The notes under the pieces are model-generated. The model was not told where the DNA came from, did not search any database, and was given only the letters and a program-made list of their open reading frames with translations. A program made the translations under genes and the position numbers. This document shows positions 1 to 6,027 of a stretch of DNA of 9,064 nt, in pieces. The stretch comes from a bacterium. Lineage in GTDB: Bacteria; UBP14; UBA6098; JAFGQG01. Every line of letters begins with the position of its first letter. Position 1 is the stretch's first letter. The stretch is taken from assembly GCA_016930435.1 (NCBI GenBank), contig JAFGGQ010000067.1:1-9064 (forward strand), in the 5' to 3' direction.

Positions 1-691
1 AAATGAGATCAAAAACGAAAAGATCGATAAAGTACGAACCTCCAAGGTCAAGGTTGTCCAGAATATTGTGTTTAAAGGCGAGAACAGGGAGGTTTATTAT
101 ATCAATAGGTATTTTGCCAATCGCCAACAGGGTATCGGGATAATGATTCAGTATTACGACGAAAATGCCAAATTGAACCAGCGTATAGATGCCAAGCAGT
201 TGGTATATGAAAATAATAATTGGAAATTGATCGAGGGATACCAGAGGTTCTTTGCCGATTCCACCGAACATGCCGAAAAATTTGACAGTATGTCCCTGAA
301 TATTAATGTCACTCCGGATGATTTCTCGAAGAAGCAGACTGATCCCGAACAAATGGGGTTTTTTGAACTGAAAAGATATATCAATAAGGTAGAAAGCTGG
401 GGAGGAAATCCGATAAAGGAAAAGGTTGATCTATTGATTAAGATTTCTTTCCCATTTGCAAATTTTATCATTTTACTGTTCGGGGTTCCGTTTACCCTGC
501 GTTTCAGGAAGAAAGGAGCGGCTTTAGGTTTTGCCCAGAGCCTTTTGCTTGCTTTTTTTTATTATGGGGTAATCAGGGCTGGGCAAGCCTTCGGATATAA
601 TGGCGCGATATCCCCATTCACCGCGGCATTCCTGGGAAATATCCTTTTTCTGAGCGGGGGAATGGTGCTTCTTTTTTTAAGCCGGCAATAA
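1..691 (+). CDS. LptF/LptG-family lipopolysaccharide export permease, C-terminal part (5' end outside window)
   Basis: Inner-membrane subunit of the LptB2FG ABC transporter, which extracts lipopolysaccharide from the inner membrane and passes it to the periplasmic Lpt bridge. The reading frame is open from base 2 to the TAA at 689-691, giving 229 residues; a GTG at 68 is internal, because coding continues upstream of it. The first ~100 residues look like the end of the periplasmic beta-jellyroll (RIDAKQLVYENNNWKLIEGY at 179-238 is typical of the family). They are followed by the family's linker FFELKRYI and three hydrophobic segments at about 424-505, 520-595 and 610-685, the first ending in GVPFTLRFRKKG. 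This matches the usual layout of three helices, jellyroll, three helices, with the first three helices outside the window. LptF and LptG cannot be told apart from this fragment. The stop codon shares one base with an ATG at 691, so tilS is probably co-transcribed. Confidence 0.9.
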   Translation, partial: NEIKNEKIDKVRTSKVKVVQNIVFKGENREVYYINRYFANRQQGIGIMIQYYDENAKLNQRIDAKQLVYENNNWKLIEGYQRFFADSTEHAEKFDSMSLNINVTPDDFSKKQTDPEQMGFFELKRYINKVESWGGNPIKEKVDLLIKISFPFANFIILLFGVPFTLRFRKKGAALGFAQSLLLAFFYYGVIRAGQAFGYNGAISPFTAAFLGNILFLSGGMVLLFLSRQ

Positions 692-705
692 TGAGGTCGA
701 TCGAC

Positions 706-2157
706 ATGAACCCCGATAGGTTAATTCAATATATTGCTGAATGGTGTTCAAAGTCTAACCTTTTTGAACAGGTAAAAAAACTCGGAGTAGCAGTATCCGG
801 TGGTCCCGATTCCATGGCTTTGATAGAAATCATCCGAAAGCTTCCCGAAACCAGAGATATAGAGATCTTTATAATCCATATCAATCATCAGATAAGGTTA
901 CCGGATTCTGACAGGGAGGAGGCAATGGTAACCCGGTATGCCCGGGAGAATTCCATCCCCCTATTAGTAAAAAAGCTGGATCTGATAAGCTACCGCCAGC
1001 AAAACCGGGGCTCCCTGGAGGAAGCTGCAAGGACACTTCGATACCGGTGTTTCAGGGAAATTGCTTTATCCCATGATGCCTGCATTGCCCTGGGACACAC
1101 TGCTGATGATAATATAGAAACCATCTTATTCAACCTGATACGAGGCTCCGGACTGGATGGGTTGACCGGGATTCCGCCTCGCCGGGACTGCTTTATCCGA
1201 CCACTTCTTAATTCCTGGAAGACTGACCTTGTGAAGTTCCTGCAGGCCCATAATATCACCTGGGAAAATGACCTGAGTAATACCGACATTGGCTTTAGCC
1301 GAAATAAAATCCGCCACCGCTTAATCCCTTACCTTGAAAGTGAATTTAATCCCTCCCTGAAATTGCACCTCAAACAAACCGGAGATCTTCTGAGTGGAGC
1401 CAGTGAAACCCTTAAAACAAGCATCCTGGAGAATTATTGTAATCTGACTATCTTCCAAAGAGATGGAATCATCGTATTTGGTGAAGCATTCCTGAAAATG
1501 AACCCTTTTTTAAAGGGGGAAATGATTAAAAAGGTTTATCATGAACTGGGATTTGGACTAAAAAAACTTAGTTTTAATAAGATCCAAAACCTGATCCAGG
1601 ATATGTTAACCGCAAAACCGGGAAGTCAATTCTCAATAGAATCACAGGCTCCATTTGATTTGAAAGCGGAAAAATATGGCCGCAAGATGATATGGCTAAA
1701 GCAACCGGTTAATTGTCCGAAGTTCAGCAGAAAACTCTGTCCGGATAGCGAGGTTGAGTTGGGAGGCCTTTGGGGAACCCTTAATATCCGTTTATTGAAC
1801 CGGGCACATTGTGATGGTATTATTAACAATAACGAAAACCATTGCTATATAAAATATATTCCCGGTGAGACGCTGAGGCTTTCCTACATCAAACATGGGG
1901 ATACGTTATCCCCCCTGGGTTTGAGGAAGCCTAAAAAGGCGTTTAGGTATTTACTTGATGGCAGGGTGCCTTCATTGATCCGCCGGATATTGCCGGTGTT
2001 GAAAATAGGCGACCATATTGCCTGGGTGTGCGGAGTAGGGATTTCAGAGTTATTTAAGTTAGGGCAAGATGAAAAGGAGGTTCTGGAGGTCATTTGGGAA
2101 GGACCATTAGCAGATTTGCAAAGGAGGATCAAGGAATGGAAGCAAAAGTCGAATTGA
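706..2157 (+). CDS. tilS: tRNA(Ile)-lysidine synthase TilS
   Basis: Attaches lysine, using ATP, to the wobble cytidine (C34) of tRNA-Ile(CAU), which then reads AUA instead of AUG; a cytoplasmic, normally essential enzyme. Numbered from the ATG at 706 (483 residues), the PP-loop SGGPDS is at 31-36, GHTADDNIET at 130-139, RGSGLDGLTGIPP at 146-158 and the family signature RNKIRHRLIPYL at 198-209. A TilS C-terminal domain follows near 391-453 (RLSYIKHGDTLSPLG, then a LLDGRVP...LPVL...IAWVCGV pattern). The length is within the long TilS form that carries this domain. I chose 706 because GAGGT at 693-697 lies at ribosome-binding distance from it. The in-frame ATG at 691, which overlaps the preceding stop by one base, would add five residues and has no Shine-Dalgarno sequence, so it remains possible. 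The 3' end overlaps hpt by 22 bases. Confidence 0.95.
   Translation: MNPDRLIQYIAEWCSKSNLFEQVKKLGVAVSGGPDSMALIEIIRKLPETRDIEIFIIHINHQIRLPDSDREEAMVTRYARENSIPLLVKKLDLISYRQQNRGSLEEAARTLRYRCFREIALSHDACIALGHTADDNIETILFNLIRGSGLDGLTGIPPRRDCFIRPLLNSWKTDLVKFLQAHNITWENDLSNTDIGFSRNKIRHRLIPYLESEFNPSLKLHLKQTGDLLSGASETLKTSILENYCNLTIFQRDGIIVFGEAFLKMNPFLKGEMIKKVYHELGFGLKKLSFNKIQNLIQDMLTAKPGSQFSIESQAPFDLKAEKYGRKMIWLKQPVNCPKFSRKLCPDSEVELGGLWGTLNIRLLNRAHCDGIINNNENHCYIKYIPGETLRLSYIKHGDTLSPLGLRKPKKAFRYLLDGRVPSLIRRILPVLKIGDHIAWVCGVGISELFKLGQDEKEVLEVIWEGPLADLQRRIKEWKQKSN
2121..2127 (+). promoter_or_regulatory. Shine-Dalgarno sequence that sets the hpt start
   Basis: AAGGAGG, a near-perfect anti-16S match, lies inside the end of tilS with 8 bases between it and the ATG at 2136. 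It picks this ATG over the TTG at 2094 and the later ATG at 2160. It is the strongest ribosome-binding site in the window. Confidence 0.8.
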
Positions 2158-2666
2158 GAATGATTATCTCAGCGGATGAAATACACCGTAAGATAGAGGC
2201 AATGGGTTGCCAAATATCTAATGATTATAAGGACCGGTATCCATTAATGGTAGGAATATTGAAGGGTTGCTTTATTTTTGCTGCGGACCTTTTGAGGACC
2301 CTAAATTTCCATTACGAATTAGATTTTCTGGGCACTTCGAGCTATGGAAATGACACTGCCTCTTCAGGTATCGTAAGATTAACAAAGGATTTGGATGTGA
2401 ATGTTGAAGGACGTCATGTATTACTGCTGGAGGACATTGTGGACACCGGATTGACCCTGCATTACCTTTGCGATATATTGCAAAGGCGCAATCCTGCCAG
2501 TCTGAAGATAGCCGCTTTGATAGAGAAAGAAATTCCCCGTAATGTTGATCTCCCGGTTGAATACATCGGCTTTAAAACGCCCGACATTTATCTTGCCGGA
2601 TTTGGTTTGGACTGGAAACAGCTTTTTCGGGGACTTCCTTATGTTGCTGAGGTCATCGAGCATTGA
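2136..2666 (+). CDS. hpt: Hypoxanthine (guanine) phosphoribosyltransferase
   Basis: Purine salvage enzyme: hypoxanthine or guanine plus PRPP gives IMP or GMP and pyrophosphate, in the cytoplasm. The 176-residue product has the expected family length. Visible landmarks are the LKG loop at 42-44, the flexible-loop Ser-Tyr in GTSSYG at 66-71, and the PRPP-binding motif EDIVDTGLTL at 99-108 preceded by a hydrophobic strand. Near the C terminus comes the purine-binding pattern YIGFKTPD...GFGLDW...FRGLPYV. The family usually has GLDY rather than GLDW here, a conservative change. The start is fixed by the AAGGAGG at 2121-2127. Overlap with tilS implies translational coupling; tilS-hpt is a widespread pair, often followed by ftsH, which is absent here. 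The sequence alone does not say whether hypoxanthine or guanine is preferred. Confidence 0.93.
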   Translation: MEAKVELRMIISADEIHRKIEAMGCQISNDYKDRYPLMVGILKGCFIFAADLLRTLNFHYELDFLGTSSYGNDTASSGIVRLTKDLDVNVEGRHVLLLEDIVDTGLTLHYLCDILQRRNPASLKIAALIEKEIPRNVDLPVEYIGFKTPDIYLAGFGLDWKQLFRGLPYVAEVIEH

Positions 2667-2695
2667 ACCAACTCTGGTTTAGGGTTTCAGAAAAT

Positions 2696-2753
2696 CATGG
2701 TTTATTTGAAGATTACATTGATGCTTATACTCTTCAATTTTATTTAAACCTTG
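2696..2753. repeat. Nested inverted repeat after hpt, abutting the next promoter
   Basis: The outer arms are GGTTTA (2699-2704) and TAAACC (2745-2750), extendable by CA/TG across one mismatch to 2696-2753. The inner arms are TTGAAGA (2706-2712) and TCTTCAA (2731-2737), with an 18-base loop. The inner stem is followed by ATTTTATTT, so it could act as a weak AT-rich terminator for the lptF/G-tilS-hpt unit. The outer right arm ends exactly where the -35 box begins, so it could instead be an operator. The role is inferred; only the symmetry is seen. Confidence 0.4.
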
Positions 2754-2780
2754 ACTTAGACGTTCCGTAAAATATATTTG
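2751..2780 (+). promoter_or_regulatory. Promoter for the HD gene-purM-lnt-propeller unit
   Basis: TTGACT (2751-2756), a 16-base spacer and TATATT (2773-2778) form a good sigma-70-type promoter. Read another way, TTG at 2751-2753, 19 bases and TATATTTG at 2773-2780 fit the TTG-N19-TAnnTTTG pattern described for Bacteroidota primary sigma factors. Transcription would start near 2785, about 42 bases before the ATG at 2827, too short a leader for a typical purine riboswitch. No gene start lies between hpt and this site. Confidence 0.6.
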
Positions 2781-2797
2781 GTCTGTTTAACTAAACT

Positions 2798-2807
2798 ACT
2801 ATATAGT
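2798..2807. repeat. 10-base perfect palindrome in the predicted leader
   Basis: ACTATATAGT is self-complementary and lies between the predicted transcription start and the HD gene start. It is flanked by a looser symmetry (ACTAA near 2790, TTAGT near 2813). It could be a small operator, but AT-rich DNA yields such palindromes by chance. Confidence 0.3.
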
Positions 2808-2826
2808 CTATATTAGTAAGTAAGGC

Positions 2827-3486
2827 ATGAGCATAATAGAGCAGCTTAAAAATGACCAGGAGGTCCTGGAAATTTTAAATCAGGCCAATGATTACCTGGG
2901 AGCAATTGGTTATACCGAACATGGGCTCCGGCACGCCGGCATCGTTTCACAGCGTGTGAAGAAACTGCTTTTGGATCTTGATTATCCACTTAGGATAGCT
3001 GAACTTGGCGAGATTGCAGGGTATCTTCATGATATTGGTAATGTGATATCCCGCAGGATGCATGCTGTCTCCTCGGGCCTTTTAGCTTTTCAGATATTGA
3101 AACGCTATGATATGAAGCTTCCTGAGATTACCGAGGTCATAGGAGCGATTGGAAACCATCATGAAGATGAGGGTGAGCCGGTTAGCGTGATCTGCTCCGC
3201 CCTGATAATTGCTGACAAATCGGATGTGCATTATTCGCGGGTGCGAACCCTTGAGCAACTAAAGGAAGATATGCATGACCGGGTGAACAATGCCGCCCGG
3301 AATTCCGCCTTGAATGTGGATACTGTTAATCATGCGATTACTTTGGAGATCCTGATCGATCCCGCTTTGGCAACGGTTATGGAGTATTTCGAGATATTCA
3401 TGTCCCGGATGATCATGGCTAGAAAGGCGGCCAAATTTTTAGGTCAAAGGTTCGAGCTCGTCATCAATGGAGTAAAATTGAGTTAG
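2827..3486 (+). CDS. HD-domain phosphohydrolase-like protein, substrate unknown
   Basis: A soluble 219-residue protein with a complete set of HD-superfamily metal ligands: H36 in GLRHAGIV, H68-D69 in YLHDIGN, H79, H111-H112 in GNHHEDEG and D130 in IIADKSDVH. The extra histidine and the HH pair resemble the spacing of HD-GYP and related dinuclear enzymes, but the GYP signature is missing and HDIGN replaces the usual HDIGK. From memory, a conserved family with the same start (IGYTEHG.RH) and end (VMEYFEIF..RM...R.AA.FLG..FELVING) is annotated only as an HD-domain protein in diverse bacteria. The fold supports metal-dependent hydrolysis of a phosphate ester; the substrate is unknown. An in-frame TAA at 2821-2823 makes ATG 2827 the earliest start, and no properly spaced Shine-Dalgarno precedes it. 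It lies 17 bases before purM and follows a promoter, so it is probably the first gene of that operon; a nucleotide-related role is only a guess. Confidence 0.85.
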   Translation: MSIIEQLKNDQEVLEILNQANDYLGAIGYTEHGLRHAGIVSQRVKKLLLDLDYPLRIAELGEIAGYLHDIGNVISRRMHAVSSGLLAFQILKRYDMKLPEITEVIGAIGNHHEDEGEPVSVICSALIIADKSDVHYSRVRTLEQLKEDMHDRVNNAARNSALNVDTVNHAITLEILIDPALATVMEYFEIFMSRMIMARKAAKFLGQRFELVINGVKLS

Positions 3487-3503
3487 GATGAAAGGAAAGA
3501 GTT

Positions 3504-4529
3504 ATGGACAAATATAAAGCTGCGGGTGTGGATCTCAATGAAGCGGAATCCATTACCAGGGCGATTGCCCGGGCGGTAGGGCAAAGTGGGGGTACTGCGC
3601 TGAGCAAGATCGGGGATTTTGGAGGGGCTTTTGAGCTGGATTTGAGCCTGTGTCAAGAGCCTGTGCTGATTTCCAGCGCGGATGGAGTTGGTACAAAGAT
3701 AGACATAGCCATAGCTGCAGGAATTCATGATACGGTAGGCCGTGACCTGGTGAATCACTGCGTGAATGACATCATGGTCTGCGGTGCCAACCCTCTTTTC
3801 TTTTTAGACTATATTGCTTATTCAAAAGCGGATCCAGCAGTTATAGGGGCAGTTGTAGGTGGGATAGCGGCCGGGTGCAAGGAAATCGGCATTCCTTTAC
3901 TTGGGGGAGAGACTGCCCAGATGCCCGGTTATTATCCCCGGAACAAATATGATCTGGTGGGCTTTATCGTTGGAGTAGTGGATAAATCAAGATACCTTAC
4001 AGGCAAAACTATCCGTGAAGGAAACCAGCTTATTGGCCTGGCTTCTTCCGGCTTACATACCAATGGCTATTCACTGGCCCGTAAGATACTTTTCAAAGAC
4101 CATGATCTTAATGTTCATCAGGTACTTCCTGAATACCAAAAAACCATTGCTGAGTCACTGCTTGCAATACATAAATGCTATTTGAAGGCCACCCGTATCC
4201 TTTATGAAAATGGCATTGAAATTAGGGGTATGGCTCATATCACTGGCGGAGGAATTCCCGGTAATCTGAACCGGATTTTACCTGACAATATCGATGCTGT
4301 AGTCAATATTCAGAGTTGGCCAGTGCTTCCCATATTTGAAACCTTGCGGAAACTGGGTGAAGTTCCCCGGGAAGAGATCTACCGGGTTTTCAATATGGGG
4401 ATCGGTTTTATCTACGTTATTCGCCAAGAGCAATTGGAAAAAGCCCTTCGGGTACTGAACGAGGCTGGTGAAGAATCTTATCATATAGGTTTTACAACAG
4501 AGGGAACCGGGCAAGTTCTGCTGAAATAA
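3504..4529 (+). CDS. purM: Phosphoribosylformylglycinamidine cyclo-ligase (AIR synthetase)
   Basis: Step five of de novo purine synthesis: ATP-dependent ring closure of formylglycinamidine ribonucleotide to aminoimidazole ribonucleotide, in the cytoplasm. The 341-residue length is normal for PurM. Family signatures appear in order: a GDFGG motif at 37-41, DGVGTK at 60-65, NDIMVCGANPLFFLDY at 88-103, GGETAQMPGYY at 134-144, then GLHTNGYSLAR, HITGGG and RVFNMGIG towards the C terminus, covering both halves of the ATP-grasp-unrelated PurM fold. AAAGGA at 3491-3496, 7 bases ahead, supports the ATG at 3504. No other pur genes are in the window, so it is detached from any larger pur cluster unless one lies elsewhere. 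With hpt 840 bases upstream, purine synthesis and salvage genes are close but probably on separate transcripts. Confidence 0.96.
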   Translation: MDKYKAAGVDLNEAESITRAIARAVGQSGGTALSKIGDFGGAFELDLSLCQEPVLISSADGVGTKIDIAIAAGIHDTVGRDLVNHCVNDIMVCGANPLFFLDYIAYSKADPAVIGAVVGGIAAGCKEIGIPLLGGETAQMPGYYPRNKYDLVGFIVGVVDKSRYLTGKTIREGNQLIGLASSGLHTNGYSLARKILFKDHDLNVHQVLPEYQKTIAESLLAIHKCYLKATRILYENGIEIRGMAHITGGGIPGNLNRILPDNIDAVVNIQSWPVLPIFETLRKLGEVPREEIYRVFNMGIGFIYVIRQEQLEKALRVLNEAGEESYHIGFTTEGTGQVLLK

Positions 4530-4554
4530 AAGGGCCTGGTTTTTTCATTTAATT

Positions 4555-6027
4555 ATGAACAAGAAATCGATTCTTTTAATTATATTTTCCGGGATATTAT
4601 TTGGTCTGGCTTTTCCACCCCTCCAGTTAGGTTTTTTGGCTTACTTCGCCCTGATTCCACTTTTATTTGCTTTAGCCAATAAAACCAAGGGACAAGGATT
4701 TATACTGGGTTATCTGTTCGGACTGATCAGGACTTTGCTGCTCATCTGGTGGGTATCCATCGTAACTTTTTGGGGGATGATCGGTGCGTGCATCCTACTC
4801 GGGGTCTTTACCGGATTCTTTGGGATGGTCTATTCATGGATTTATGGCAAAAACAAAACTGTAGCTTTTTTTTCGGTGCCCTTTTTGTGGGTAGCGATGG
4901 AATATGCACTCTCCGTAGGGGAGATCAGTTTCCCCTGGCTTAATATTGCCTACAGCCAGAGTTATTATCTGCCGCTTATCCAGTTTGCGGACATTCTGGG
5001 GAGCCTGGGGGTTTCTTTTTGGTTGGTGATCATTAACCTGGTGATATTTTATGCTATCTCCAAATTTAGCTTAAAAAGACTGGTATTGGCAGTGATCTTG
5101 CTGATCCTGCTGTTTGGGTTCCCCCTTTACTATGGATACCAGGAGATGCAGAGGGAACTGGAAGGCGAATCCCTCAGGATTGCCTTGCTGCAGGGGAATG
5201 TTGACCCATACCGAAAATGGGACAAAGAGTTCAAGGCCAGAAATATGGAAATTTATCTGGAAATGATCGGGGAATTGGATAAATCCGGATTGGATCTGAT
5301 CGTACTTCCGGAAACAGCAACGGCCTCCTACATAGCCCATGACCGCCGGTTTCGGCGCCGTCTTCATGAGCTTACCGATTCGCTAAATATCCCGATACTT
5401 ACCGGAACCCTTGATTATAAAGCAAAATCAGATGGGCAAAATATCTATTATAACGCTTCCGCCCTCTTTCTGCCACGGTCAAGGATTATAAAATTTTTTT
5501 ACAAGACCATACTGGTTCCCTTCAGCGAACACTTACCATTTGAGGAACAGCTTAGGGTATTGAAAAAGATCGATGCCGGCCAGGGGAATTTTACGCCGGG
5601 CAACAAATTGGTAGTTTTTGAAATTCCTGCTGGCCGGTTCTGTACTCCTATCTGTTTTGAAGCAGCGTTTGAGGATTTGATACGGGAATTTGTTAACCGT
5701 GGCGCTGAGTTTATGGTTACAATAACAAACGATGGCTGGTTCGGGGTAAGCTCCGGTCCCTATCAGCATGCCCGAATTTCTGTATTCAGGGCTATTGAGA
5801 ACCGGATCCCGGTTGCACGGGCTGCCAATACCGGCATATCATTATTCATAGACCCACTTGGCAGAGTACTGAAAGCTTCTAAATTAAATGAGAAGACAGC
5901 AATAATTGCCGATATCCCTACTACGGATAAAACAACATTTTTTACCCGCCATGGCCAGATAGTGCCCTGGATATCAGTATTATACGCTCAGTGTGTTCTG
6001 TTGTGGGCTTTACTATTTAAGAAATGA
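4555..6027 (+). CDS. lnt: Apolipoprotein N-acyltransferase
   Basis: Transfers an acyl chain from a phospholipid to the free amino group of the N-terminal cysteine of apolipoproteins, the last step of lipoprotein maturation, at the periplasmic face of the inner membrane. The 490-residue product has hydrophobic segments near 5-20, 24-42, 47-67, 72-97, 103-120, 151-169 and 174-195. A nitrilase/CN-hydrolase domain (about 207-455) and a final helix at 470-487 follow, the standard Lnt layout. The catalytic triad is visible: E253 in VLPETA, K317 in FYKTILVPF and C367 in PICFE. E325 in PFSEHLP has the same spacing from the lysine as an essential glutamate of E. coli Lnt. CFE replaces the more common CYE. 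The 25-base gap after purM contains no Shine-Dalgarno; the ATG at 4555 is chosen because it begins the basic MNKK lead-in to the first helix. It overlaps the next gene by 4 bases. Confidence 0.95.
   Translation: MNKKSILLIIFSGILFGLAFPPLQLGFLAYFALIPLLFALANKTKGQGFILGYLFGLIRTLLLIWWVSIVTFWGMIGACILLGVFTGFFGMVYSWIYGKNKTVAFFSVPFLWVAMEYALSVGEISFPWLNIAYSQSYYLPLIQFADILGSLGVSFWLVIINLVIFYAISKFSLKRLVLAVILLILLFGFPLYYGYQEMQRELEGESLRIALLQGNVDPYRKWDKEFKARNMEIYLEMIGELDKSGLDLIVLPETATASYIAHDRRFRRRLHELTDSLNIPILTGTLDYKAKSDGQNIYYNASALFLPRSRIIKFFYKTILVPFSEHLPFEEQLRVLKKIDAGQGNFTPGNKLVVFEIPAGRFCTPICFEAAFEDLIREFVNRGAEFMVTITNDGWFGVSSGPYQHARISVFRAIENRIPVARAANTGISLFIDPLGRVLKASKLNEKTAIIADIPTTDKTTFFTRHGQIVPWISVLYAQCVLLWALLFKK

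Noticed and set aside
68-70. GTG as a start codon for the first gene
   Set aside because: The same frame is open to base 2 and encodes family-like jellyroll sequence, so the gene begins outside the window.
154-471. Minus-strand open frames here and across the window (for example 990-1289, 5071-5367, 7893-8207)
   Set aside because: They lie inside well-supported plus-strand genes, have low-complexity or unfamiliar products and no start signals, so they are shadows.
553-560. Eight-T tract here, and another at 4866-4873 in lnt, as phase-variation switches
   Set aside because: Both fall in stretches coding phenylalanine-rich membrane helices; tracts of this length are expected there and both frames are intact.
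2094-2096. TTG as a start for hpt, adding 14 residues
   Set aside because: It lies deep in tilS without a ribosome-binding site, while AAGGAGG at 2121-2127 points to ATG 2136.
2785-2826. Purine-type riboswitch upstream of the purM operon
   Set aside because: The predicted leader is only about 42 bases, with no conserved riboswitch core visible.
4530-4554. Possible terminator between purM and lnt (GGGCCTGG followed by six T)
   Set aside because: No stable stem can be drawn before the T-run, and the gap is only 25 bases in an apparent operon.
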